NCBI GenBank assembly: GCA_035578155.1
Contig: JAPWDM010000022.1
Span: 4,341,076 to 4,405,075, forward strand
Direction: 5' to 3'
Length of the DNA: 64,000 bases
Source: Brachynemurus nebulosus
Lineage: Eukaryota > Arthropoda > Insecta > Neuroptera > Myrmeleontidae
Below the pieces are notes generated by a model that did not search any database, was not told the DNA's origin, and saw nothing but the letters and a program-made list of their open reading frames with translations. Position numbers and translations under genes: made by a program. Positions 1-13,294 of this stretch are shown here, piece by piece; the first letter of the stretch is position 1; every line of letters begins with the position of its first letter.

Positions 1-655
1 TTCGATCTTTTATTATAAGTTGGACCAAATTATAGGTAGTTACCAAATTTGATCAAAATCTGTTCAGTAGCTTCGCAGTTTATCCTAGCCGTACATTGCG
101 ACATGAGGTTTTTATATATATATAGATGAAAATATCGATTTGGGAGGGGAGCGATCTTTAACCTGTTGAGAGGGAGGAAGGGCGTCATTTCTTTGGGCGG
201 CCCTGAATATCAGTATATAAAAACAATATTTATGCTATTGTAAGTTATTTTGTGACATTTTATTTGTTTCATACTAATAAAAATTAAATTGAAATTCATA
301 TAAGATTCTAGAGATCATTCCTATTCCATCATTCCATCAATTTTTCTTAATTTTCCGTCAGTTAGCCGTAAATATGTCAAATTATTTGAGATTTTTTATC
401 CGCAAAAAATATTTTTATTTCAGTATCACTCTCAACAATATACAATAAAAAAATTCTTTTATTCTACTAACAATGTCAATTAAGACATGAAAAGGACGTA
501 GAAACAAAATATTGTTCACAATCATAAACAAGACTAAAGGAGAGATATTCACATACAACACAAAAATGTGCCAAAAAAATATATTCGTATTTCATAGCGC
601 GTTGAGATGGGTTTTAATAATAAAAGTATTCTTTAAGCTATTCAGTCCTATCTTG
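1..655. other. AT-rich non-coding flank
   Basis: No coding signal. The first 90 bases contain the phrase 'gatcaaaatctgttcagta', which resembles the tail of a dispersed insect repeat also seen near 4.7 kb. The short frame at 512-706 has no protein-like character. Confidence 0.5.
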
Positions 656-784
656 TTAGTCGAATTTTTCCTTGAAAGAATTAGACTTATACAGCCTATA
701 CGATAAGAACGGCGAGAGGCGAGAGTAGGGGCGCTACACGTTTTCGGACCCGTAGAACACGATTTTCTAGACAAAAAAACGTCT

Positions 785-866
<82 letters not shown>

Positions 867-887
867 CATTTTTGTATGTATACATAC

Positions 888-966
<79 letters not shown>

Positions 967-979
967 CATTTTTGTATGT

Positions 980-1063
<84 letters not shown>

Positions 1064-2560
1064 TATTTTCCCGCTACCTTTTAATATGCGTGAGCCCCCT
1101 ATGGAAGTTAAGAGTTGAAATTTGGTAAGTTGGGCTCATTCCGATGCACAACAATACTATCAAAGTGGGGTCAAATTTTGGCAAAATTTTGGATCCGATC
1201 AAAATTCTAAAGGGGTGGTGGGGGGCAACAAGACAATAAAACTTTTCCAAACCGGTTGGAAATAATGTTTCGGTCAATTCCCTACAATATATCCAAAATT
1301 CAGCTTCCTAGGATGATTTGGAGGGAGTAGAGGCGAAAAAACGATTTTGGCTGAAATACGCCCTTAGCCCCCCAGAATTAACATAGAGGTTCGAAATTTG
1401 GTGTGTTGATAGAATTCGTACCTAGGTTGTGCTTTTTCGAGGTTTTAATATTTTACGCTTTATTTTAAGCTACAATTTCGTGATTTTTCGACGATTTCGA
1501 AGTTTTTACCACTCGCACAGGTCACTCTGCAATAAACCTAAAGGGCTGAAATTTTGTATTCGCATTGAGTTAGTATCAACGGGGTGCCTTTTGGGGGTCT
1601 CAACTTTTAACCCTTATCCCCACCATTTTGATACCAAAAAGAACATGATTTTTCTTGTTTTTTAACAGTTGCGTTCGGGTCAAAATCTCCCCAAATAAAC
1701 CTAAAGGGCTGAAATTTTGTGTACAGTTTAAGTCAATAGCCAGCCACTGCTTTTCGAAGGTTTCAACTTTTAACCCTTACCCCACGATTTTTATGCCAAT
1801 ATTTCTTTGATTTTTTTGCGTTTTTGCTAACACGTCTAGAGACTCTTTGAGTAAATGTAGAGGGCTGCAATTTTGTACGTGTATTGACTTAGTATCCAGT
1901 TAGTTCCTTTTAGGAATTCCACATTACTTTTCCCCCCACTTCTCCCATTTTTACATCGGAATTCAATGGTATTGTTAAATGTGTTTAAAATGCTTTATAT
2001 TTATACTATAAGGCAAGTAGGCGAATAATAATTTTAAAAATTTAAAAAAAACTCAACTTGCTTTTATAACAAATGCAATACATACATATTAGGTAATTTA
2101 AAAATGTTATTAAAGTGAATGTTTATTTAGAAAGTAGGATTTTAAGATTTTTATTATTTATAAAACAGAAATTTTGGATTTTTTTGGAAAAGAAAATATT
2201 TCTTCATAAAGGCCTTCCACTTTACTATTTAAGGTCCTTTTTTAAAATTTAAAAATAAAACAGAAAGGCAATTGGCGGATAAACATGGGTAGGAATGCCT
2301 TCGTATGAATTGTGTTGGCTTTTTTCCTGCTAATTGCTATCGGCACCAAATTGAAATTTACTGAGCTTCAGCCCTCAAAAACTTAAAACCTTTTTTTAAA
2401 GCCCCGATCAGCCGGACACTCATCATCAGTTTTGAAACCACCAGAATGACAAATCGCTTTTAGACATTCAATCACATTTCACTTGTAGACATTCAATACC
2501 GAAGATGAAGGGAAAAATTCGACTACCGTGATGGGGCCCCGCTGCTCGCGGCGTTTTTTT
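656..2560 (+). repeat. Interspersed modular repeat, copy A
   Basis: This block is matched in reverse complement by the block at 34591-36612. The order is shared: a unique edge with 'cggcgagaggcgagagta', a TA array, several degenerate modules of about 160 bp each containing a variant of 'agggctgaaattttgt' (near 1540, 1704 and 1861, weaker at 1107 and 1373), and a GC-rich inner edge near 2535-2553. No reading frame is conserved. A 15-bp word beginning TAGTCGAATTTTTCC occurs at 657 and inverted at about 2511-2525, but homology to copy B continues past it, so it is not a proven TIR. The class is unknown. Copy A lacks the hAT MITE found in copy B. Confidence 0.75.
788..1067. repeat. Composite TA/CATA microsatellite with 100-bp period
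   Basis: Three long TA runs are separated by two near-identical spacers beginning TACATACATTTTTGTATGTA at 861 and 961, an exact 100-bp offset. Each spacer folds on itself (ATACATACA with TGTATGTAT). All frames reading YIYIY here are translated microsatellite. Confidence 0.95.
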
Positions 2561-4006
<1,446 letters not shown>

Positions 4007-4237
4007 TAAATAGGGTTCTATTTCCTTAAAATTACTACAGTGAAAGTAGACTACTGAAGTCAATAAATGCAATTAGTTGACCATTTAAACAAATTACGTA
4101 TACCTTCTATGTATGCATATTTTATGGTCGATATTTACGTGAATTCCAGTTAAGGTTGAAATGTAGTCTGTCTGCGTACTGTAGGTGTTGGAAACTACTT
4201 GATTATATTCAGCAAAATAAGGTATATAATTCATAAC

Positions 4238-4283
4238 TTTATAAGACTTGTCTGATGATGATTATATGGATCGAAACATGTCA
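4238..4283 (+). repeat. Hairpin motif resembling Penelope-like element ends
   Basis: The sequence carries CTGATGATGAT followed after a short loop by GGATCGAAACATGTC. It can fold as GAC…GTC around the core. The CTGATGA/CGAAAC combination recalls the hammerhead-like motifs known in Penelope-like elements. I could not find a convincing stem I, so activity is not claimed. Confidence 0.3.
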
Positions 4284-4559
4284 AATTAATTAGATAAAAT
4301 AGTGTAGTTTATCAAAGTTTTTTATTAACTATTAACAAATATTCGGTTTTTTCACTTGCACTGAACTAAATTTTATATACGGATTAGTAAAAAATAGTCA
4401 TATATTTATTTGTACTTACGTATCTCCAACGCTTCGCTATCAGAAAATCTGACAAGCCGTTACTGCTGTACATAAGCGATATATACTTATTTTAACACTA
4501 GCCGTATCCGCGACGTCGTTCACGCATAATATTAGTGAGAAGTATATAAGTATAATAAT

Positions 4560-4775
4560 TATAATTCATTTGCATAGAACAATAGTTTTGCGTAATACGT
4601 GCACATGCTCCAAATGGTTTTTCTACGTTCCTGTGGGAATGAGACATTTTCCCGAAGTAAAAAGTATCTTAAATGTTGATCCAGGTAATAGGTTATGATC
4701 ACACCAAATTTTATTAAAATCCGTTCAGTAGTTTTTGCGTGATGCGTGAACAGACAGACAGACAGACAACAATTT
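4560..4775 (+). repeat. Dispersed-repeat tail with (CAGA)n
   Basis: 'attaaaatccgttcagtag' followed by 'gtgaacagacagacagacag' is a type of repeat end common in insect genomes. Related wording occurs at 40-90 and at about 59860-59945 in this window. Confidence 0.45.
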
Positions 4776-5169
4776 TAAAAATTGCTGTTTTGATATCTAC
4801 ATCGATAACTATTTACAGTACCAGTACAATTTTCAAAAAATATTCCATTTACAGAAACGGTCTCGTTACAGTTTTATTATATGTATAGGTAGGCCTATGA
4901 AATTGTATAGTAATTTAATTAACTATAAAATAATAATATGAACTAACAAATACAATTTATAATTTAATTATTTAAATCGAAGCAATAAAATAAAGAGTAC
5001 AGCGTAAAACAAAATATTTGTGAAAATTAAATTGACAAATTTGTAAGAAAACTGAGCATGAGAAATGCACTTGTAACTTGCATCTCGGATTGTTTTAATA
5101 TTATTAAGCTTTTTTAAGGAATATCCAATCTCGCTGATCTTATATAAGTATGATAATTCTAAATACTTA

Positions 5170-5714
5170 AGTGTTAGTCACCAATCCTCTTGAAATTTTG
5201 CTAGTGTGTAGAAAAATCAAAAGTAAGGGATCCGTATTTTTTTTCATAGGCGACCGGCTAGTTTTACATGGATGAAGCCACCCCCTAAATTTGTGGAGGA
5301 GGGAGGGCAAATCGTATTTATTAAGGTACTTTAAAATCAATAAGAAATAGAGGAAAATTAAATACTACTACTCTTCCGGTACTACTATCCACCTTTATAG
5401 GCCTAAGTAGGGTCGAGTTTATAAGGTGGTTGATGATGTGAAAATGGGGGTAAATTTTCTGGTACAGCCTGGGTAGTTCAATGTATCAAATTTTCATCAC
5501 CATAAATAGAAAGTGCAACAAAAATTAGGGGACAGGTGTTTTTGCATTATTTCGAAACATGTGCGGTATTCAAAGCATATAAGGAAGAAAAAAAGGGTCG
5601 ATTATATTACTTTATTACTAATTGCAAATACCATCTGTATTTTTGTAATTTATATTATTTTCATCATGAAAATGTAAATTTGTACTTTTCAATAATGATT
5701 CACATATTTTTCAG
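5170..5714 (+). repeat. Dispersed 0.55-kb repeat, copy 1
   Basis: Colinear with 23161-23702 over the full length in direct orientation, for example 'cctcttgaaattttgctagt' here against 'cttcttgaaacttagttggt' there, and 'cagcctgggtagttcaatgt' against 'cagcctgagtggttcagtgt'. No conserved frame. The open frame at 5536-5766 is not shared as protein. Class unknown. Confidence 0.75.
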
Positions 5715-6214
5715 TCCTTATTTAATTGGTAATTCACGAAATAACATTCTTTTATTATTTTGTTAACTAATTGTTATTTATTAATGTATTGGAATAAATG
5801 CAGTTTACTACTATGACGTCTTCTGTTATTCTTTTACAGGGATATAAATGTTAAGTTTGCAATTTTACACCACCTACATATCTATTAAAAATAACACGTA
5901 TTTTTAGTGTTCTTCACCAAAATTGACAAAACGAAACACTTATGGAATCACTTCGTTGGTACTCATTCGTTTGTCACAGGGAATTTTCTTGCTGCAAATT
6001 ATTCGATGTGAAAACTTGAAATTTAGCAGAAAGTTTATTGCTCCAATTCTAGATGTAAAATTGAATTTTGATCCTAGGCGTTAAGTTGTCGAGATTGTTG
6101 AAAAGTGGAAAAAAAAATTCCAAGGAGATCGTGTAGGCCAGTGTAGCATATCAAAAGAAAGCTTACATAGGCACGAATTGTATCTAGAGTATGTAATTTT
6201 TTATTCATTACTTG
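5715..6214. other. AT-rich non-coding stretch
   Basis: No coding or repeat structure recognised. Confidence 0.4.
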
Positions 6215-6222
6215 TTTATAAA

Positions 6223-7155
6223 CAGCCTCGGATCTAGGGGGGGGGGGCAAACAGGGGCCCCTTCCCCGAATGCCAGCTTCAGGGGGCGCTAGAATCATAC
6301 TAGGTCGGTCTGTATCAAATGGCCTAAAGAAAAAGTTGGATGCGTGACCATTCCAGAAAAAGTTCATATTCTTCTAATTGTTTCTACATATATTAGGTAT
6401 ATTTAAAGTATTGAGAACAATTCTTAAAAAAAAATTTTTTTGAACCGTTTAAGTGTGGTAGCCATTTTTGTTTTCCAATTTGCGCTGATTTTTGTGTTTG
6501 CTGCCACTTATGCTAATGCACATATTTCATAAGCCGTTCATCCTAAAAGATTAACATAAAAACCATTTTAAAGGTAATAAATGCCTCTTCATTTTAAGTG
6601 ATGTCTATATTTAACCTATTTTCGTCCCTTCCATAAGAAAATTTGACCTAAAATTGGATATCAAAATTTAGCAAAATTCACTTTTTGAACATTTTTTTTT
6701 TCTTGTAGAAGGAATGTTTTAAACCTCTTAGTATTTTTTATGAGAATAGCTGTATAGTGTATACGGGTACAACTACCCATTATGAAACAAATACACACTA
6801 TTTCAATTGTGAAACTCGTAGCCCTTAATTTTTACAAACTTCCGAAAACTGACTTTTTTCCAAATTTTAGAATTTTGCGCTCCTCTACCTCTGATGGGGC
6901 TGGTGATAAAAATTTGAAATTTGCACAACTTGTAGTGCTTTCAGAGTAGATTTATTAAAATGAAACATTAACTTGTACCTTTATTGATCCTTTACAAAAC
7001 CCTCAACTTTTATCATTGCCGCAACGGGAAAAATAGGAGTTTTGTAAAGGGCATATACTTATGAGTTTTTTTGACAATTTATGTCAAACGTTGGAGAGGG
7101 GGGCACCATTTTTAAGTTTCTGCTCCGGTTCTAAAAAATCGTAGATCCGGGGCTG
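6223..7155. mobile_element. hAT-like non-autonomous element
   Basis: The ends are CAGCC(T/C)CGGATCTA in inverted orientation, flanked on both sides by TTTATAAA (6215-6222 and 7156-7163), fitting the 8-bp target duplication and CAG-type terminus of hAT transposons. TTTATAAA is itself palindromic, so it could also be part of the TIR. The left end carries a G-rich run followed by 'caaacaggggccccttcc'. There is no transposase. The minus-strand frame at 6074-6367 crosses the element edge and is spurious. Confidence 0.6.
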
Positions 7156-7163
7156 TTTATAAA

Positions 7164-7960
7164 TATGCACTTTAATAGGGGGGGGGGGAGGTGTGTAAGA
7201 TCGCTTAAAAACTGCTGCCTCCACCTTTGTCGCCAAAAATATCGCTTAGAGAAATCCGAAAAAATTAAGAATATCGATTATAAAGGTTACGTTTAGTCTT
7301 TCTTCAGTTAATAAAAGTATAAAATAGTGTAATAAAATCATCATATATGTAGGTATACTATAATTTATATGAACTGAAAATGACTCATTCATACAAATTT
7401 ATGTATCAGACAAGCTCGTAATATAACTATCTCTCACAAGATCTACTATCTAATAGATTGAAAAAAGGATAGTAGAAATTATAACTTTTATTTGTGACAA
7501 AATTATATTTTTGGTATGAGTCACTTTCATTTAATATAAATTTGAGTTTATATTAGTACTTAACTATAATTTTTTGATATATAGTGTAGTTCAAACACAA
7601 TAATAATATGAACACACTATGGTAATACGTACCTGATTCGACTGTCTTGCAGTAGAGCGAAATGCAACATACAATTGCAAATATAATGTGAATTTTCCGT
7701 TTCATGTTTTTTAATTGTTATTGTTATATTGCAAATTTATTACCTATTTATAATTATTTTTGGGTTTTATTTTGAATATTTTAAATAACGTTTTCAAATA
7801 CAAACAGCAAACACGTCATGCATATGTACACACTTTTGATATATCACAATGAAAATACAAAATTAATGTGAACCGCGCGGCAAAACAAAAAAAACGAAAA
7901 CACTCAGCACAGTATTCACAGTTGTTTTGATATAATCATAGCCGTTGTTATAATTTTAAT
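7164..7960. other. AT-rich non-coding stretch
   Basis: Nothing recognised apart from a poly-G run near 7180. Confidence 0.4.
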
Positions 7961-8073
7961 TAAAAATCGATTAGTTATTTATTTTATTAATTAATTACGT
8001 ACAAAATTTGTGTAATTATTGTTTACTGTTATTCGGCTATTTGGCTGTCCGTGCGTTCGCGACACAAACACAT

Positions 8074-8292
8074 TTATAACATGACCGCAATAAAATTGAG
8101 AAAATCATTGAAAATTAATTGCTGATTAAACTGTTGTGTACTGATTGTTGTAAAATTGTTATTGTTAATTGTTGCCGATGTTGACGTTCCAGTGGCAGCT
8201 GCTGCTACGGTTACTACACTTGATGAGTGCGGGATTGTTATGGTGGCATTGAATAAATTAATCGTATGATTTGGTTTTAGGGTCCATCCCAT
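8074..8292 (-). CDS. Candidate host-gene coding exon (72 aa frame), unknown function
   Basis: The product is not recognised. The frame starts MGWTLKPNHTINLF, runs through a low-complexity stretch rich in Ser, Val, Ala, Thr and Asn, and ends LNFIAVML. Such alanine/threonine/asparagine tracts are common in insect regulatory proteins, but no domain is visible. Three features make it the best host-exon candidate in the window. The codons are richer in GC than the surroundings. The start context AAAACATGG is good. About 55 bases upstream on the same strand there is a strong 3' splice site, a T-rich run ending TTTACAG at about 8348-8354, so the exon would begin at 8347 with 5' UTR. It may be a complete small final exon, since AATAAA-type signals follow about 90 bases after the stop, or a first coding exon whose donor lies inside the frame. 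No strong GTAAGT donor is present. Confidence is in its being an exon, not in its function. Confidence 0.45.
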   Translation of the reverse strand: MGWTLKPNHTINLFNATITIPHSSSVVTVAAAATGTSTSATINNNNFTTISTQQFNQQLIFNDFLNFIAVML

Positions 8293-8433
8293 GTTTTCAC
8301 ACGTTCATAAGTTACTTAATCCCGTCGCATCGGTGTACTAGTGATATCTGTAAATAAAAGAAAAAGTATTATTATCGATTGCAATTCAGCAATTCTGAAA
8401 AAGTGAATGAATTTAGTGACCACTTAATCAGAT

Positions 8434-8896
8434 TAGTGATGAGCAAATACAAGACCAAGACCAAGACTTGGCAGTCTTGGTCTTGGTCTTGTTCTTGCAT
8501 TAACAATCTTGGTCTTGGTCTTGCTAGAAAAGTTTGAGTCTTGGTCTTGGTCTTGGTCTTGCAAAATGCAGTCTTGGAATTGGTCTTGGTCTTGGTATTG
8601 CTAAAAATCTTGCACTTTCTTGCATTTTTTGTTAGCGAATTTTTTCCTTCTAAAATCAGAATTTTCTCTCTTTACGGTATTAATTATACTTTTAAACTAT
8701 TTAAATAATTTAGCAAGAGTCTTGCTTTTTTCTTGCTATAGTCTTGGTCTTGCTCACTTGAGTCTTGGTATTGGTCTTGCAGCCATACTTATAGTCTTGG
8801 TCTTGGTCTTGGTCTTGCAAAATGCAGTCTTGGTCTTGCAAAAAATGCAAGACCAAGACAAGACTGCAAGACCAAGACTAATTTTGCTCATCACTA
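8434..8896. mobile_element. hAT-type MITE made of GTCTTG words, copy 1
   Basis: TIR TAGTGATGAGCAAA at the left and its complement at the right, with an exact 8-bp target duplication AATCAGAT (8426-8433 and 8897-8904). Both subterminal arms consist of tandem GTCTTG words and their complement CAAGAC, so each end also forms a local hairpin. A short AT-rich core lies between them. There is no transposase. The frame rich in Leu/Gly/Val is translated word repeat. It is nearly identical to the copy inside 35633-36101. Confidence 0.9.
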
Positions 8897-8904
8897 AATC
8901 AGAT

Positions 8905-9205
8905 ATTAAAATATGTTAAATGCTTGTATGTATGTACGTAAATTTTACTGTATGTATAAGCGTTTTACAGCATTATAAAATAATTTAATTTGTTTAAAGA
9001 CTGAAATTCTGTAGCACTACTAACAGTATCTTTTCGCCTAATAAATTTTAATCACAATAAAAATATTTTAGTAATATGGAGGTACATATAAGAAAATCAG
9101 AAATAATAACAAAGATACCTAGGCCTAGATCAGATTTGCAAACTAACAACTCATGATCTGCAGCACTCAATGAGACTTTTATTAGCTCACGATGTTCTGA
9201 GATAA
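8905..9205. other. AT-rich non-coding spacer
   Basis: Nothing recognised. Confidence 0.4.
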
Positions 9206-9403
9206 AATGAAAAACAAGAGGAAAGCGTTACAAAAACTAAGTTGTTACCACATTTTCTAACTCTCACTCACACTAAAGGACCTAAAATGATTAATAAAGC
9301 TGCTGCTAAATATATGCACATGTCAGAAGACTTTGTACGTAAGTGGGCGATGCGATATAAAGATAAAAAAGTCGTCAAGTGTAAGTTGTACGTGCGCCAA
9401 TAA
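9206..9403 (+). pseudogene. Possible Tc1/mariner-like helix-turn-helix remnant
   Basis: An open frame without a convincing start encodes KAAAKYMHMSEDFVRKWAMR and then a Lys-rich tail before TAA. The pattern (AAA-x2-M-x-M-S-x2-F-V-x-K-W-x2-R) resembles the DNA-binding helix-turn-helix at the N-terminus of Tc1/mariner and related transposases. In such proteins this domain binds the TIR in the nucleus. Nothing of the catalytic domain follows directly. The decayed DDE-side remnant at 11.13-11.45 kb has the same strand and might be the separated remainder, but that is inference. A host HTH protein exon is an alternative. Confidence 0.4.
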
Positions 9404-11129
9404 TGTTCCGTACAATCAGTGATTATTATAGATTTAACGTAATAGGTATGTAGCATATAAAAGTAAAAAAAATATTTTTCCTGATGAATAAATTTTATTC
9501 CCTATTTGGCTAAAAATAAAAATAAATTGTATATTAAATTAATAATAATAAAAAAAAGAAAAAGTACTGTCTCGCTTTTTTCCGTATTAATGTCGTAGCG
9601 TGGATCCCGTATAAAAAACTATCTCGTGTCTTACAGATCTCTTACACTCAATTACGGTTTACACCTACCAACTATATACCGTATACAAAATATACAATAT
9701 ACTGTATACAAAATATATGCGAGTAGTTATTGTATAAAAATAAACACTCTATTGAGTAAAAGGCTATAATTAATGCGAGCCATTTATTGTTATGATACGA
9801 CATACAAAAAATGTGTCCTTTATTATCATACCTGGGTAACCTAATATTAGTTAATTAAATATGCTACTAAAGACTCCTCTGTTAACATGGAACTAATTTG
9901 ATAAATGCTGATAAATGCAACAGCATTTCGAGAAAAAACACAAATTTCTAAATATTTTCAAATTTTATTAACAAATATGTTATAATAAGTCAACCTTACA
10001 TGTGCATCATACATTTATTGCTAAGCAGTTGAACATTTTTAAAAATTTTAATTCGTAGTATTAATTCTAACGACATCTATACTTAAACTTGTCAACTGTA
10101 CATTGTTATATACATACGATGTGTATTTAATACAAAAAATGCTTCCATCAGCTCTTACGGTAAGAACAGAGAAGAGAACAATGCATAAGTGAAAAAGGTG
10201 ATATAGCATGGTACGCATTATATAGGCATGGTATGTAAGTATATATGGTATGTATGTTCTGTTGGATATGCAATCGAGATGTTGCTTCCAGTATTTTATG
10301 GTGTTTTGGTATACATACAGACGTACGAATAATATGTAGGTATCCATTTGTATGTGTACTATAGACTCCACAATAATAAAAATAACGTTGACTGGATAAA
10401 AATGCCATTAGATATTTGATTGTTTTTGTCAAATACTTAAATAATATTTAATTTAACTAAGTGAAATTAATAATTTTTTTTTAAGATATGATGATATAAA
10501 AATGATTTTTGAAAAAGATATCATAGATGTGGTTTAATTAAGGGAATTATCTGTTTCATTAAAAAAACTAAAAGGTGGCCACACAGGTACCGAAAATACT
10601 TCTTGTTTATTTAATAAGAGAAAAGTCTAAAAAAAAAATAATTAAGAATATAGTCAAATTATGTCAACTAGTCACATATTAATTTCGTCTAAAATATTAC
10701 TTGGTACACGCCCATAAATTTGATTTCAGTTTGCAATTTGGAATTTCAGCTTGAAATTAACAATTTAGCATTGCATTATGTCCCCTTTTGCCCAAAATAA
10801 ATTAATTTTTATGGAACGTTACCAGAGTCTCTTTTATTTTTGAAGGCGACTTACAAATATACCAATTATTTTAGTACACGCTACTGGACAAAATGGACCC
10901 TCAAATGCAGACAGCCTTGAAGTTTTCTGTGATTGGCGGAATTTTTGTTTCGACACAAATTTATATAGTGTTTAGTCCTTGTTTTTTGTATGGAACACTA
11001 AACAAAGTCGACAATTGTCTCGAGGAAGGGAAAACACAAGGGACGTCTGAAAAAGAAGATAAAATCATTTTCGAATTGTTTTAGCGAAATCATTTTTTGA
11101 CACTGCGACTAGGACAAACGATACTGACT
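9404..11129. other. Non-coding stretch with one weak 63-aa frame
   Basis: The frame at 10893-11084 (+) begins MDPQMQTALKFSVIGGIFVS and ends DKIIFELF. It has one possible membrane-like segment but no recognisable family, and it directly precedes the Tc1-like remnant. It is not called as a gene. The rest shows no coding signal. Confidence 0.4.
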
Positions 11130-11450
11130 ATAATAATTCGGAAAAGACGATTAAGCGGAGCAAAAATTCCTAAAACTCCTAAAACTGGATCATGTCGAAA
11201 AGCGACACTTGTTGGGTGTACAAAATTTGAATCCTGATTGGAGTAATGTTTGATCTTTTCAGGGAAAATCGCCTTTGCAGCGCATAGTTAAGTTCCATGT
11301 TTGGGGATGTTTCAGTCTTGACGATTTTGGCACTATGTACTCCATGGAACACTGGAGGGAATACAACTATCTCTTTTCTGCAATCACTTATGGGCAAGTA
11401 TGTGCATTTTACAGAACTATGTTGTCATTCACTTAGCAGCTACCAATGGG
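11130..11450 (+). pseudogene. Decayed Tc1-like transposase, catalytic-domain remnant
   Basis: In one frame the segment reads LDHVEKRHLLGVQNLNPDWS, followed after a stop by GKSPLQRIVKFHVWGCFSLD. This matches the Tc1 pattern in which a conserved 'RL-fA-h…dWs-V-FSDE' block is followed by a 'vkf(ggg)…vWGcFs' block. An in-frame TGA falls in the FSDE region, the glycine run before VWG is missing, and a stop ends the frame after 'MLSFT', so no functional DDE enzyme remains. A full Tc1 transposase is about 340 residues and only about 100 are traceable here. The frames at 11179-11397 (-) and 11297-11614 (+) are out-of-frame shadows. Confidence 0.65.
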
Positions 11451-12479
11451 TGTGCTTCAATTGTTGGCATATTGTTGCTGTTGTATCACCGTGTATACGT
11501 ACATCTACGTACCGCATACATATTATGTATTTTTTAGTATATGCGTATGCAAGACACGCATACACACAACCATTTATCGCACTACCACACACAACTCCGC
11601 GTGCACATATCTAACGTAGTGGTGGGATATCTTTTATTCTTTAGCGTTACACTGGTTTCAGTAGTATAGAGATACTAACGTTCGTTCTGTATTCTGTGAT
11701 GTACTCACAATCTAAATGCTGAAAAGCTTCCCCAAGTCTATAGGCGAGCATTATTTAAGTCTGCTGAGTAGTGGTTTGAATCGGATAATGGATCGTGGAG
11801 ATTGTGGAGATTGAGAATCCAGATCCTCAAAATCGGTTCCAGCGCTCAAGATGGACAAATATATCAGTTTATCAGGACGACATTTATACATAATTTTAAT
11901 ATTTTCTTCAAGAAATAGTATTTTGTTTTAAATACTTGTTTGATTTGTTCAAGGCGTGTACTTATTACGATTTCTATTTACCAGATTCTAGGAAATAAAA
12001 AAAATCTTTTGTAACCTTTTGAAAATCTTTAATTTTCAAAAAAAATATCATAAAAGTTACCTCTTATTACTTATATGCTTTTTCTGGGTTAATTATTGAA
12101 AAATATTCTATTCTCAGATATTTTTGAGGTAAAATGAGCAGAGTTATGGCTCTTATTAAACAAATTTCAGGTTTTTAACATATTTTCCATTCATTTATGA
12201 TAGCAAAATGTTCTGATAAATTGTTAAATAATCATTTGATATATACGTCGCTATATTTTCGGCTCGGAGCGAATTAGACGACGAAGATTTTCTCCGTGAA
12301 AATAAGAATATAATATGCTTATAGACACAAATTAGATATGTTAACCTTATAAATTACGTAAAATTTGCCGTATAAGAGTAAAATAGACAGTGAATCATAT
12401 TTCAAAAATACTGAAAATTATCTTTAATTTTTCTGGAGAACGAACTGATGTAGAAAGATGGCTTAAAGGATCTTTATTA
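11451..12479. other. AT-rich non-coding stretch
   Basis: Nothing recognised. Confidence 0.4.
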
Positions 12480-12817
12480 CCTTATTTCGAATTTCCTTTT
12501 GATTGGTGAAAATGGTGAAAAAATAACCTTTTGAATTCTAATGTTTTGTGGACACTTTAGACACTTTTTGTCAAAAGAGCCCAAAAACCCTACTTCTGGG
12601 CATCTGACGTGTCTGGCTAACGAACTCATCCAACGATTGGGAATTTGCAACGTTTCCACAAACTTTCGTAACAATTAGTTACTTCGTTCGACAGCTAAAT
12701 ACAAATATAATATATAAATTTTAGTGAATATTATTTTCGGTTTCTAAGAACCTTATAGGGACCTGTAATAGCTGAATTCCATTCCGAAAATTCGCTAAAA
12801 CCACCCGTAAAACCTAT
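12480..12817 (+). repeat. Dispersed repeat family F, copy 1
   Basis: It shares 'gacgtgtctggctaacgaac' and the following block with the copy near 24530, and 'tgtaatagctgaattccatt' with copies near 17760 (inverted) and 24820. A middle part ('gcaaaacaaatttctgccat' in the other copies) is missing here. The unit runs directly into a TA array, as in the other copies. Confidence 0.7.

Positions 12818-13294
<477 letters not shown>

Noticed and set aside
657..2525. 15-bp inverted word TAGTCGAATTTTTCC as TIR of copy A
   Set aside because: Homology with copy B continues beyond the inner word, so the word does not mark the element boundary.
10893..11084. 63-aa frame MDPQMQTALKF…
   Set aside because: No family resemblance and no splice or promoter support; kept only as a note.
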